From DASQFQ01 sp038327685 (GTDB lineage: Bacteria; Actinomycetota; Thermoleophilia; Solirubrobacterales; Solirubrobacteraceae), in assembly GCA_038327685.1 (NCBI GenBank), contig JBBQLH010000001.1:34063-98062 (forward strand): a DNA stretch of 64,000 nt. Direction: 5' to 3'. Below the pieces are notes generated by a model. The model was not told the origin of the DNA. It did no database searches and saw only the letters and a program-made list of their open reading frames with translations. The position numbers and the translations under genes were made by a program. This document shows positions 41,412 to 49,354 of this stretch, piece after piece. Each line of letters opens with the position of its first letter. The stretch's first letter is position 1.

Positions 41412-42875
41412 CTACTTGATCACGTCGCTCAGCCGTTTCCGCTGGGCGGCGTTGTTGAGTGAGCCGATCCGCGGGCGGACGGACGCGTCCAGGCTGTCGC
41501 GGTCGCTGTCGTTGGGCGCGGTGCGCCGGAGCGCGAGCACCGCGTCGATGTCGCCGTCCGCCACCCAGCCGTCGAGCAGCCGCGAGGCCATCCGGTTCCG
41601 CTCGCTGCTCGACACGCGCTTGAGGTCGGCTTCGTCGTGCCCGAACACCCAGGTGCGGATCTCCGTGTCGCTCTTCTGGGACTCGGTGTCGCTGATCGTC
41701 TTGGGGTCTCCGCGCTCGAGGTAGAACGGGTACGACCGGTCCTTGCCCGCGAGTGACGGCAGGGCGATCACGGCCGGCGTCGCCTCCTCGTTCTGGTTGG
41801 TCGGCTTGCCCCCGGTCTGGCCGCCGTAGTAGTCGACGATCGTGTCCTGCTCGGTAGAGGGCATGGCGGTGAAGTCGACCGGATCGCAGCGCTCCAGGTA
41901 CGCCTTCAGCGCGTTTGCGAACGCGTCCGGCGAGCCGCCGGCACCGTCGGCATACGAGGCGCCGAACAGCGCCCCGAGCGCGTTGGACGGCGTGTCCTCG
42001 GCACCGAAGCGCGAGGCGTCCTCGGAGGTGAGCTCGTGCTCGCGGCCCATCTGCGTGGCCTTCGGGTTCCCCTTCACGAGCCCGATGTACATCAGCTGGT
42101 AGAAGTGGCGCATGTCGAGCATTCCGCAGCGGGCGGTCATCAGGTAGCGGTTGGGAAGCTTGGAGAGGCTCGGCTTGGCCGAGAGCGCCCTGAGACCGAC
42201 GTCGAAGGCGCTGAAGCCGCCGGCGCTGTTGACGAACGTGGGCCAGTCGATGCCCTTGACGAAGTTGCGGTCGACCATGCTTCGCTTCGCGATGGCGCGC
42301 GCGGTGTCGATCACGTCCGAGAGCTTCGCGATCTGGTCGCGTTCGCTGGTCTGGAACCGGTGGACGACGTCGTCGCCGACGCGCTCGCGCACCGGGCCTG
42401 CCCGCCGTCCCGCGAGCGTCTGCGCCGCCGCGGCGTGAGCCTCGCGCTCCGGCGGCGAGCCGGCGCCGCCGCTGTGTGCGGCGGGTCCGCCGTCGGCCTG
42501 CAGCACGTGCGCGACCTCGTGGGCGAGCACGAACCGCTTCGCTCGGGGATCTGCGGGCATCGACGCCCGGTCGACGACGACGTCCTGCCCACGCGCGTAT
42601 GCGACGGCGCCTTCCGCTCGGGCGGAGCGCGCGGCCGCGTCGTCGGCATGGACACGCACGTGGCCGAGGTCGCGACCGAACGAGCGCTCGAGGTCCTGCC
42701 GCAGCGGCGGCGCGAGCCGCCCGCCGGCCACCATCCGCGCGACGGCGGCGTTGCCGGCCGTGCGCTGCAGCATCAGCATCGATTCGCGCAGGCCGGCGGC
42801 CGCGGGCGGGAGCGCCGCCTCCTTCGCCGCGGGGGCGGCGGCGGCGTCCTGTCCTACGCGCGCGCTTTCGGCCAC
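41412..42875 (-). CDS. DUF4157 (eCIS core domain) protein with HExxH motif
   Basis: 487 residues from GTG 42875. Residues 30-135 match the DUF4157 domain: LQRTAGNAAVARM, FGRDLGHVRVHADDAAARSARA, EGAVAYARGQDVVVD, and the zincin motif FVLAHEVAHVLQ near 118. The remainder (150-487) is a helical domain without recognisable motif; DMRHFYQLMYIGLVKGNP and LRHVSS-type segments do not resemble known toxins to me. DUF4157 proteins are associated with extracellular contractile injection systems as carriers or proteases of effectors, but no tail, sheath or baseplate gene is in this window. Could be a stray effector or a secreted protein of other use. Confidence 0.75.
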   Translation of the reverse strand: MAESARVGQDAAAAPAAKEAALPPAAAGLRESMLMLQRTAGNAAVARMVAGGRLAPPLRQDLERSFGRDLGHVRVHADDAAARSARAEGAVAYARGQDVVVDRASMPADPRAKRFVLAHEVAHVLQADGGPAAHSGGAGSPPEREAHAAAAQTLAGRRAGPVRERVGDDVVHRFQTSERDQIAKLSDVIDTARAIAKRSMVDRNFVKGIDWPTFVNSAGGFSAFDVGLRALSAKPSLSKLPNRYLMTARCGMLDMRHFYQLMYIGLVKGNPKATQMGREHELTSEDASRFGAEDTPSNALGALFGASYADGAGGSPDAFANALKAYLERCDPVDFTAMPSTEQDTIVDYYGGQTGGKPTNQNEEATPAVIALPSLAGKDRSYPFYLERGDPKTISDTESQKSDTEIRTWVFGHDEADLKRVSSSERNRMASRLLDGWVADGDIDAVLALRRTAPNDSDRDSLDASVRPRIGSLNNAAQRKRLSDVIK

Positions 42876-42979
42876 GGGCGCGAGTCAATCAGGCGACACG
42901 GGGCAGGGTCAACGCGCGTGCCGACGACGCCTCGAGGGTACGTTCGTGGCGATCCGATCAACCCGCGGGAGGAGCTGAC

Positions 42980-43171
42980 ATGACTGAGGAAGACGAGCGG
43001 TCTGGTGAGGAGAACGAGGCGCCGACGGAGAAGGAAGGCGCCGGGGATGAGGGCTTGGGCACGCGGACGGGAGCGGTGGACGGCCCGCAGGAGGGCGGCC
43101 CCGGGCTCGGCAAGGAAGAAGGCACCGGCGGCGAGTCGGACATCGGCGAATCGGGCCGCGGTCGCCACTGA
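42980..43171 (+). CDS. Small acidic, disordered Gly/Glu-rich protein
   Basis: 63 residues from ATG 42980 with a strong GGAGGAG 8 nt upstream. The composition is Glu, Gly, Asp and Thr, with almost no hydrophobic residues (begins MTEEDERSGEENEAPTEKEG, ends GESDIGESGRGRH), so it is intrinsically disordered. The good ribosome-binding site and clean start support a real gene. It is divergent from the DUF4157 gene. Function unknown; such hydrophilic peptides can be desiccation- or stress-related, which is a guess. Confidence 0.6.
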   Translation: MTEEDERSGEENEAPTEKEGAGDEGLGTRTGAVDGPQEGGPGLGKEEGTGGESDIGESGRGRH

Positions 43172-43279
43172 ATCGCTCAGGGGAAGGCTGGCCGTCGCCG
43201 CGGAGTTCGTACCCGATCGCCTCGCCCGGCGCCGACACGAGCGCTCGAGCGCCCGGAATCTTCGACGGGAGAGGCAGGT

Positions 43280-43648
43280 CACTCGTATGGGTCGGTATTC
43301 TGGCGCTCGCTCTCGAACCTGACGATCAACGGGACCGGCCAGACCGAGTGCCGGTCGGGCACCGAGTTCTGGGCGGTGTCGCAGGCCGCGCCCCTGCGCC
43401 GGGTCGCCGTCACGGGCGGCAACGTGTCGCTCATGGACTACTGCACGGCCGGCCCGCAGTTCGCGATCGGCCGGTTCATCGCCGACTCGACGTTCTCGGG
43501 CGGCACCGTGATCAACGGCGTGCGGTTCCACGACCTCCTGACCGTCTCGCTGAACCGGGCCGGCACCATCGACCACGTCATCAACGACACCGGCGACCCG
43601 GTCACGCCGACGCACGCGGGCCCGAGCACCGTGGTCAGCTACCCCTAG
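43280..43648 (+). pseudogene. Remnant of a secreted right-handed beta-helix protein
   Basis: In one frame from 43280 to TAG 43648: HSYGSVFWRSLSNLTINGTG, then TEFWAVSQAAPLRRVAVTGG, then SLMDYCTAGPQFAIGRFIAD. These blocks are typical of an actinobacterial beta-helix protein family that I remember as several hundred residues long. The N-terminal and C-terminal parts are absent; the end (INDTGDPVTPTHAGPSTVVS) does not fit the family. No start codon or signal peptide is present, so it is a fragment. Confidence 0.5.
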
Positions 43649-44034
43649 GCGAACTCGTCGAGGTAGGCCTTCGCGAGCCGTTTCGGCGCGCGGGCGAGCC
43701 AGGCCTCGGTGATCACCTCGTCGAGGTCCTCGAGCCCGACGAGGTCCAGGCGCACGAGCACCGCCGCGTAGCCCTCGAAGTGCGGGGTGGTGAAGAAGAC
43801 GCCCGAGTCGTCGGCGAGGCGCGACTCCTTGGCGCCGAAGTGCTCGACACGCGCACCCAGGATCGGCCCGTCGGGCACGTCGTCGCCGAGGGCCGCGATA
43901 TCGGCTCGGCGAAGCGGGCGCTCCCAGACGAACAGCCGGTCCTTCACCCGCCATTGGCGCAGCTCGCGCGAGACCCGCTCGGTGGCCTCGGGCAGCGCGA
44001 GCGCGAGTCGACGGACGTCCTCCCAGGTGGCCAC
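43645..44034 (-). CDS. MmcQ/YjbR family protein
   Basis: 129 residues from GTG 44034. Family blocks: WEDVRRLALALPEATERVSR at the N-terminus, KDRLFVWERPLRRAD in the middle, and FFTTPHFEGYAAVLVRLDLV with LARAPKRLAKAYL at the end. These small proteins have a double-wing DNA-binding-like fold, but biochemical function is unclear. The start is supported by a TAGGGT -10 box exactly 7 nt upstream; a GTG 9 nt further upstream lies inside that spacing. The stop overlaps the beta-helix remnant end. Confidence 0.82.
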   Translation of the reverse strand: MATWEDVRRLALALPEATERVSRELRQWRVKDRLFVWERPLRRADIAALGDDVPDGPILGARVEHFGAKESRLADDSGVFFTTPHFEGYAAVLVRLDLVGLEDLDEVITEAWLARAPKRLAKAYLDEFA

Positions 44035-44041
44035 CGACCTC

Positions 44042-44047
44042 ACCCTA
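44042..44047 (-). promoter_or_regulatory. -10 box of a leaderless promoter for the MmcQ/YjbR gene
   Basis: TAGGGT on the minus strand, 7 nt before GTG 44034. Identical to the box used by the PPOX-fold gene at 52014. Confidence 0.5.
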
Positions 44048-44154
44048 CGTGCCCCGCGTCGGCGCGCGTACGTCCCGGCGCAGACGTTCGACGTTGACGG
44101 GGGCTCCGTCGCGGGAACACTCCCCTCGACCACAACCGAAAGGGTGAACGCTCC

Positions 44155-44232
44155 ATGAGCATCGTCACCATCCTGATCATCGTCGTCGTCGTGCTGCTCG
44201 TGCTCGGCTTCTTCGGCCGCGGACGCTTTTGA
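44155..44232 (+). CDS. 25-residue membrane peptide
   Basis: ATG 44155 to TGA 44232 encodes a short protein: MSIVTILIIVVVVLLVLG, then FFGRGRF. One TM helix is followed by a small positive tail, so the N-terminus should face out or the tail sit at the cytosolic face. AAAGGG lies about 10 nt upstream. Its stop overlaps the TTG start of the VOC gene (TTGA), so translation of the two is coupled. Similar tiny hydrophobic proteins occur widely; function unknown. Confidence 0.6.
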   Translation: MSIVTILIIVVVVLLVLGFFGRGRF

Positions 44233-44690
44233 GCGCGAGCCGGATCAACCATGTGAGCGTCAACGCCAAGGACCTCGCCGCGTCCGTCGAGTTCTACGTG
44301 GACGTCTTCGGGGCGGAGCCGCTCGCGACGCCGGACTTCGGCCTCCCCGTGCAGTGGCTCGGAATCGGCGAGTCGCAGCTGCACGTCTTCGAGGTCGACG
44401 TGGATCCGCTCAGCCACCACCATTTCGCCGTGACCGTGGAGGACCTGGAGCCGGTCTACCGCCGCGTGGAGGCCCGCGGCGCGTTCGACTACGACGCCTT
44501 CGGCAACCACCTCATCGAGCTGCCGGGCGACATGGTGCAGACCTACCTGCGCGACCCGGCGGGGAACCTCATCGAGATCGACACGCCGGGCGCCACGCGC
44601 CTCCCCATGGCGCTGCGCTCACAACTCAAGCGCCTCGAGGACATCCGCCCGCAGACCGAGGAGAACCTGGCCGGGCGGCTGTACCCCTAG
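44229..44690 (+). CDS. VOC (glyoxalase/bleomycin-resistance fold) family protein
   Basis: 153 residues from TTG 44229, chosen because it overlaps the stop of the small membrane protein. Two beta-alpha-beta-beta-beta units are visible: INHVSVNAKDLAASVEFYVDVFG with the first metal His, SHHHFAVTVEDLEPVYRRVEARG with the second, and YLRDPAGNLIEIDTPG with the metal-binding Glu. Substrate cannot be inferred. The C-terminal 25 residues (LKRLEDIRPQTEENLAGRLYP) extend beyond the domain. Its end overlaps the DUF2283 gene on the other strand by 4 bp. Confidence 0.85.
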   Translation: MSASRINHVSVNAKDLAASVEFYVDVFGAEPLATPDFGLPVQWLGIGESQLHVFEVDVDPLSHHHFAVTVEDLEPVYRRVEARGAFDYDAFGNHLIELPGDMVQTYLRDPAGNLIEIDTPGATRLPMALRSQLKRLEDIRPQTEENLAGRLYP

Positions 44691-44935
44691 TCGTCGCGCT
44701 CGGCCGACTCGAGCAGGGACGGCGCGAGGATCGAGTCCACGCCGCCGGTGATCCGCAGCCCGACGAGCCGGCCGTAGTGGTCGAAGTCCAGCTCGATGCC
44801 GTCGAGCGAGGGGATCTGGTCGGCCGCCTCCAGCGCGTCGAGGGCCACCGAATCGCGCACCTCCGGCGGCGCGCCGACCACCAGCGCCACATACGCCTCG
44901 CCGGAGGGCCTCACCGTGACCACGATCTCCGCCAT
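44687..44935 (-). CDS. DUF2283-like small protein
   Basis: 82 residues from ATG 44935. SVALDALEAADQIPSLDGIELDFDHYGRLVGLRI has the DUF2283 pattern of a beta-hairpin with a D-x-D-x-x-G-x-L-V-G-L/I-E/R-I core. Function of the family is unknown. No ribosome-binding site stands out. The longer frame upstream overlaps the next gene and is not believed. Confidence 0.65.
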   Translation of the reverse strand: MAEIVVTVRPSGEAYVALVVGAPPEVRDSVALDALEAADQIPSLDGIELDFDHYGRLVGLRITGGVDSILAPSLLESAERDD

Positions 44936-44955
44936 GCGCGGATGCTCGCAGTTCC

Positions 44956-45939
44956 TCAGCGAAAGCGCTTCGTGTCGCGGTGGGCGATCCGCTGGTGCGC
45001 CTCGTCGTACAGGCTGACGCGGATGAAGGAGCGTGCACGCCGGCGCGGCAGCGGCACCCAGAAGTCCGTCGAGACGACCTCGGCGGGCGAGTTGAGCTTG
45101 CGGTCGAACACCTTCCGGTTCGCGAGCCACCGGCGTGCGCTCTCCGCGCCGGAGGTCGCCCGGTGCAGCGACCAGCGGACCTCCACCCGCTTGCCGTCGT
45201 AGCCCTCGACGGTGGCCTCGAAGCTCACCGTCACGCCGAGCGGCTCGGTGAACCGCTTCCCCTTGCGCGTGATCGTGCGCCGGCGCGTCTCGCGGAGCAC
45301 GTGCAGGAACTGCTTGGCGCTGACCACGGCGGGTGCGGGCCCGTCGCCGGGATGCGCGGTCCCCGCCGGCGCCGGCGCCCAGCTCAACGCGAGCGGCTCG
45401 ACGCAGTGGATCTCCCCCTCGCCCCCGAGGAACCGGCAACCATCCGGCAGCTTGACGGTGGCGTCGTCGGGTGACGCCGCCGCGTTGAGGACGAGCTCGC
45501 CCGGATCGCCGCTCGGCTGAACGTCGACCGGCCCGAGCATGGGATCGGCCGTGGCGGTCGGCGTGGGCGTGGCGGTCGCGGTCGTGGTGGGCGTCGCGGT
45601 CGCGGTGGCGGTTGCCGTCGGCGTCTCGTCGACCGACTGCGGGGTCGACGTCGCCTGGGCCAGGAGCGCGCTCGCGAGCACGACGGTCCGGCCGCGAGCG
45701 GCGCTGTCGAGCTTCTGCTCGCCCTGGAAGTCTCCGAAGGTCACATCCCGCTCGATCGCCAGGCTCTCGAATCGCGCCCCCAGCTTGGGCTGTGGGTCGG
45801 GGTTCAGCTTGTCCCAGACGAGGACGCCGAGACCGATGATCGCGGTGACGCCGCCGGCGATCAGGCCCCAGCGGATGATCCGATCGCCGAGCGTCGGCTC
45901 GGGGGCGTCCAGCGAGGTGGAGCCGGCGTCGGTAGGCAC
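44956..45939 (-). CDS. Single-pass membrane protein with Thr/Ala/Pro repeat linker
   Basis: 327 residues from GTG 45939. TM helix at about 24-42 (WGLIAGGVTAIIGLGVLVWD). Residues about 105-133 are a low-complexity run of Thr-Ala and Thr-Pro dipeptides, a typical cell-wall-spanning or O-glycosylated linker. The C-terminal domain (150-327) holds a Cys pair (DGCRFLGGEGEIHCVEPLAL) that could form a disulphide, and beta-rich segments (VTVSFEATVEGYDGKRVEVRW, FIRVSLYDEAHQRI). No family recognised. Extracytoplasmic C-terminus expected. Appears monocistronic. Confidence 0.65.
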   Translation of the reverse strand: MPTDAGSTSLDAPEPTLGDRIIRWGLIAGGVTAIIGLGVLVWDKLNPDPQPKLGARFESLAIERDVTFGDFQGEQKLDSAARGRTVVLASALLAQATSTPQSVDETPTATATATATPTTTATATPTPTATADPMLGPVDVQPSGDPGELVLNAAASPDDATVKLPDGCRFLGGEGEIHCVEPLALSWAPAPAGTAHPGDGPAPAVVSAKQFLHVLRETRRRTITRKGKRFTEPLGVTVSFEATVEGYDGKRVEVRWSLHRATSGAESARRWLANRKVFDRKLNSPAEVVSTDFWVPLPRRRARSFIRVSLYDEAHQRIAHRDTKRFR

Positions 45940-46008
45940 GAGGTCTCAGTACTCAGCGATTCTCCGCGCACCCTCCCCCACTCCAGCGCCACAGTCAAGG
46001 CGCGGCGG

Positions 46009-46497
46009 CTACGAAGCCGTGTAGCCGAGCTTGACCGTCGCGCCCTGGCAGGCGTTCTGGTCGACGCCGGGCTTGTTGTTGAAGGCGATGCTGCCCCCGG
46101 TCCAGGCGCCGGTTCCGCGCCCGCTGGGGACGTCGGCGGCGACCGCGATCGCGCGGTGCTCGAGCGTGAAGTCACTGGCGTCGCAGCTGCCGGCGGCGGC
46201 GCCGGGCGCCTTGCTGACGGAGGCGATCGAGACGCGGACGGTCGAGACGCGCATCGGCTGGCCGTTGAGGTTGTCGAACGTACCGCTGAGGGTCTGCGCC
46301 GGGCGGCCGGGGCCGACCACGGCGAGGTCCGCCGTCTGGTTGACGCGCAGCGGCGTGGCGACCGGCGCGTCGCCGGTCCCGGTGCCGCCGGACTGCCAGT
46401 AGGCGGCGGCCACGTCGGCGTGCGTCGAGCCGACGAGCAGCCCGAGGAAGAGCCCGCCGCGGCAGATCATCCTCAGGAGTGGCTTCGTTCCGCTCAT
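46009..46497 (-). CDS. Small secreted protein of unknown function
   Basis: 162 residues from ATG 46497. The signal peptide (RMICRGGLFLGLLVGSTHADVAAA) is followed by AYWQSGGTGTGDA, a start shared by many actinobacterial exported beta-sandwich proteins. The mature part has two widely spaced Cys (GSCDASDF and NACQGATVKLGY) likely bridged, and a repeated NLNGQPMRVSTVRVSIASV strand pattern. Could be a surface or matrix protein; no specific family is claimed. Confidence 0.65.
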   Translation of the reverse strand: MSGTKPLLRMICRGGLFLGLLVGSTHADVAAAYWQSGGTGTGDAPVATPLRVNQTADLAVVGPGRPAQTLSGTFDNLNGQPMRVSTVRVSIASVSKAPGAAAGSCDASDFTLEHRAIAVAADVPSGRGTGAWTGGSIAFNNKPGVDQNACQGATVKLGYTAS

Positions 46498-46600
46498 GGC
46501 TCCGGTTTCGACGCCGGCGGTCGCGGCGGCGAGCCGTTGCGCTCTTTGCCCGCCGCCGCGGCAGCTTGTGGGAGCTTCGCCGCGCCGGGTGAGAGGTTCG

Positions 46601-48007
46601 CTAGCGCCTGAGGAGGTCGCCGACCGAGGCGATGCCGCGCTCGATCGCGGCCTCGGTGAGGTTGCCGAAGCCGAGAACGAGCTCAGGCGGGTGGGCGCCG
46701 GCGTGCCGGGTGCGATAGGCGCTCATCGGATAGAGCCCGATCGAGCGCGCGGCGGACTGCTCGACCACCGCGTCCACGTCGACGCCGTCGGGCAGGCGCG
46801 CGACCGCATGGAAGCCCGCGGCGAGGCCGCGGAGCTCGACGCCGGGCGCGTGGCGCGCGAGCGCGTCGATCAGCGCCTGGCGCTTTGCGGCGTAGACCCG
46901 GCGCATCCGGCGCAGGTGGCGGTCGTAGCGGCCGGAGCGCAGCAGCGTCGCGAGGGCGAGCTGGTCGAGGGCGGGCGACCCGCGGTCGGTCAGCTCCTTC
47001 TCCTGCGCGATCGGCGCGACGAGGCGGGCGGGGCACACGACCCAGCCCAGGCGGACCGCGGGCGCGAGCGACTTGCTCACCGTGCCGAGCATCGCCACGT
47101 GCTCGGGCGCGAGGCCCTGCAGCGCGCCGACGGGGTCGCGGTCGTAGCGGAACTCGGCGTCGTAGTCGTCCTCGATGATCGTGGCCCGCCGCGCGGTCGC
47201 CCAGTCGACCAGCTCCTGGCGGCGGCCGGGACCCAGGACGCCGCCGGTGGGCGACTGGTGGGCGGGAGTGAGCAGGGCGGCGCGCGCGGACGTGGCCGCG
47301 AGTGCGGCGACCACCACGCCCTGCTCGTCGACCGGCACCGGCACGGCCTCGAGGCTCGCGCGGCGCGCCACGGCCTGCTGGTCGACGTCGCCGGGGTCCT
47401 CGACCGCCACCGCGCGGACCCCGTCGTCCGCGAGCGCACGCAGGACGAGCGTGATGCCCTGGGCGAAGCCGGTGCAGATCACGATCCGCTCGGGGTCGAC
47501 GACCGCGCCGCGGACGCGCCGGAGGTACGCCGCCAGCACCTCGCGCAGATCGGCGATGCCGCGCGGATCCCCGTAGCCGAGCGCGTCCGCCGGGGCGGTC
47601 CGGCTGACCTCGCGCAGCGCCCACATCCAATCCTGCCGCGGGAACGTCGTCAGGTCGGGCCGCCCGGCCTGGAAGTCGACGAGCAGCCGCCCCGGCACAG
47701 GGGCGCCACGGGGCGCCGGGCTGCCGGCGTCGCGCGCCACCGACGCCACGCGCGTCGCCGATCCGGTCGTGGCGCTGAGGTAGCCCTCGGCCTGCAACTG
47801 GGCGTAGGACTCCTGGACCAGGCCGCGGGAGACGCCGAGCTCGCGCGCCAGGCCCCGCGAGGATGGGAGCCGCTCGCCGGCGCTCAGCCGGCCGGAGCGG
47901 ATCGCGTCGCGCAGCTCGCGCTCGAGCTGCGCACCGAGTGGCTCCGCCACCTCGCGGTCGAGCCGGAGCAGCAGCTCCGGACCCAAACCGGACCATTGAA
48001 CAGACAC
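46601..48007 (-). CDS. MocR/PdxR-type regulator (GntR winged helix fused to aminotransferase-like domain)
   Basis: 468 residues from GTG 48007. Residues 10-80 are the winged helix (LERELRDAIRSGRLSAGERLPSSRGLARELGVSRGLVQESYAQL). Residues 110-465 are an aminotransferase class I fold: GYGDPRGIADLREVLAAYLRR, VICTGFAQGITLVLRAL, VEDPGDVDQQAV, TPAHQSPTGGVL, and IIEDDYDAEFRYDRDP. The PLP-binding Lys is in GTVSKSLAPAVRLGW. MocR proteins sense PLP or amino compounds and often control a divergent gene; here that is the MFS transporter at 48055, with promoters overlapping back to back. Confidence 0.92.
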   Translation of the reverse strand: MSVQWSGLGPELLLRLDREVAEPLGAQLERELRDAIRSGRLSAGERLPSSRGLARELGVSRGLVQESYAQLQAEGYLSATTGSATRVASVARDAGSPAPRGAPVPGRLLVDFQAGRPDLTTFPRQDWMWALREVSRTAPADALGYGDPRGIADLREVLAAYLRRVRGAVVDPERIVICTGFAQGITLVLRALADDGVRAVAVEDPGDVDQQAVARRASLEAVPVPVDEQGVVVAALAATSARAALLTPAHQSPTGGVLGPGRRQELVDWATARRATIIEDDYDAEFRYDRDPVGALQGLAPEHVAMLGTVSKSLAPAVRLGWVVCPARLVAPIAQEKELTDRGSPALDQLALATLLRSGRYDRHLRRMRRVYAAKRQALIDALARHAPGVELRGLAAGFHAVARLPDGVDVDAVVEQSAARSIGLYPMSAYRTRHAGAHPPELVLGFGNLTEAAIERGIASVGDLLRR

Positions 48008-48015
48008 GGAATTGG

Positions 48016-48047
48016 ATCTTATCGGGGGGCCGGTTGGCCCGTACGGT
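48016..48047. promoter_or_regulatory. Back-to-back leaderless promoters of the MocR and MFS genes
   Basis: Leftward TAAGAT (48021-48016) lies 8 nt before GTG 48007. Rightward TACGGT (48042-48047) lies 7 nt before ATG 48055, with TTATCG 17 nt upstream as -35. The two start codons are only 47 bp apart, so one bound MocR dimer could control both. Confidence 0.5.
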
Positions 48048-48054
48048 GCTGCCC

Positions 48055-49263
48055 ATGATCGCACTCGCCGCCACCCCGGGCGCCCGGCGCCTGATCGCTC
48101 TCTCGATCCTCGCGCGGCTGCCGCTGACGATGGTCAGCATCGGCCTGCTGCTCCACGCGAAGCATCTCACCGGCTCGTTCGCCGCCGCCGGCGCCGTCGA
48201 CGCCGCCTACGCGATCGCGCTCGGCCTCGGCGCCCCGCTCGTCGGGCGCGCCGTCGACCGCCGCGGGCAGACCGCGATCCTGCTGGCCAGCTGCGTCGCG
48301 GCCGCCGGGATGCTCGGCGTCGTCGCCGCGCTGCCTGTCGGGACCTCGCTGCCGGTGCTGATCGTGCCGGCCTGCGCGATCGGCTGTGCGATGCCGCCGG
48401 TCGGCGCGTGCCTGCGCGCGCTGGTCCCGGGGCTGATGCCCGACGCGGGCGCCGCGCGAGCGGTCTACGCGATCGATGCGACCGCGGTCGAGCTCACCTG
48501 GATCACCGGGCCTGCGCTGGCGGTGACCCTGGGCGCGGCGTGCTCCACCGGATTCGCGCTCGCGGTCGCCGCGGCGGTCGCCATGGTCGCCACGGTGGCG
48601 TTCGCCGCCCACCCGGCCTCGCGCGGCTGGCGGCCCGCCCCCGTCGCCTCCCACGCTCGCACGCGGCCGGGTCGCTCCCCCGGTCTGCGGACGCTCATCC
48701 TCGTGATGAGCGCGCTGGGCGTGGTGTTCAGCGCGGTGCAGGTCGGCGTCGCCGCGGCCACCTCGGAGCTCGGAGCCGCCGGCGCGGCCGGCCCCCTGCT
48801 CGCCGTCTGGGGCGCCGGCTCGCTGCTCGGCGGCCTGATCGCCACGCGCATGGGCGGCGGCGCCCGCAGCGCCGCCGGCGTCTCGCTCCTGCTGGCCGCG
48901 CTGGCCGTCGGGCACGCGTCGCTCGCCATGGTGGCGACGAGCACGCTCGGGATGGGCGCGGTGCTCCTCCTGGCCGGCGCGACGATCGCACCGACCGAGG
49001 CGAGCGTGTACTCGATCGTCGACGACGTCGCACCGGCGGGCACGCTGACCGAAGCGTTCTCCTGGCTTGCCACCGCGGCGGCCGTCGGCGCAGCCCTCGG
49101 CGCCGCCGCCGGCGGGTCGCTCGTGGCGAGCGCCGGCCCGGTGAGCGCGTTCGCCCTGGCGGGCGCCGCCGGCGTGGTCGCCGTCCTGACCGCGACACTG
49201 CGCGGCACGACGTTCCCGTCTGCGCCGGTGGTCCCCGCGTGCGCCGCTCCCGCGCCGATCTGA
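48055..49263 (+). CDS. MFS transporter
   Basis: 402 residues with 12 predicted TM helices. Loop 2-3 carries LVGRAVDRRGQTAILLASCV, the Asp/Arg-rich MFS motif A (G-x-x-x-D-R-x-G). A long central loop (HPASRGWRPAPVASHARTRPGRS) separates two halves. The family without long helices at either end suggests a drug or metabolite exporter. It is divergent from the MocR regulator, which is its probable controller. It ends at 49263; a strong palindrome at 49308 may be part of the transcription stop. Confidence 0.85.
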   Translation: MIALAATPGARRLIALSILARLPLTMVSIGLLLHAKHLTGSFAAAGAVDAAYAIALGLGAPLVGRAVDRRGQTAILLASCVAAAGMLGVVAALPVGTSLPVLIVPACAIGCAMPPVGACLRALVPGLMPDAGAARAVYAIDATAVELTWITGPALAVTLGAACSTGFALAVAAAVAMVATVAFAAHPASRGWRPAPVASHARTRPGRSPGLRTLILVMSALGVVFSAVQVGVAAATSELGAAGAAGPLLAVWGAGSLLGGLIATRMGGGARSAAGVSLLLAALAVGHASLAMVATSTLGMGAVLLLAGATIAPTEASVYSIVDDVAPAGTLTEAFSWLATAAAVGAALGAAAGGSLVASAGPVSAFALAGAAGVVAVLTATLRGTTFPSAPVVPACAAPAPI

Positions 49264-49307
49264 GCCCGCGCGCGTCCCCGGTCTTTTACTCGAGAGTGCT
49301 CAGCGCT

Positions 49308-49326
49308 CAACGAAGCCGCTTCGTTG
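49308..49326. repeat. 19-bp inverted repeat downstream of the MFS gene
   Basis: CAACGAAGC and GCTTCGTTG are perfect inverted arms around one central C. It could fold as a short hairpin or act as an operator, since it overlaps a TTCGTT that serves as -35 for the possible RNA promoter at 49343. No U-run follows, so it is not a classical terminator. Confidence 0.4.
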
Positions 49327-49354
49327 TGCGACTGCGGGCGTGTAGCGTCGCGCC

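Noticed and set aside
41412..42875. A contractile injection system in this window
   Set aside because: Only the DUF4157 protein is present. No sheath, tube, baseplate, spike or AAA+ gene is found on either strand.
45539..45630. Short tandem repeat that could look like a CRISPR or VNTR
   Set aside because: It encodes the Thr-Ala/Thr-Pro linker of the membrane protein at 44956-45939. Units are irregular and there are no spacers.
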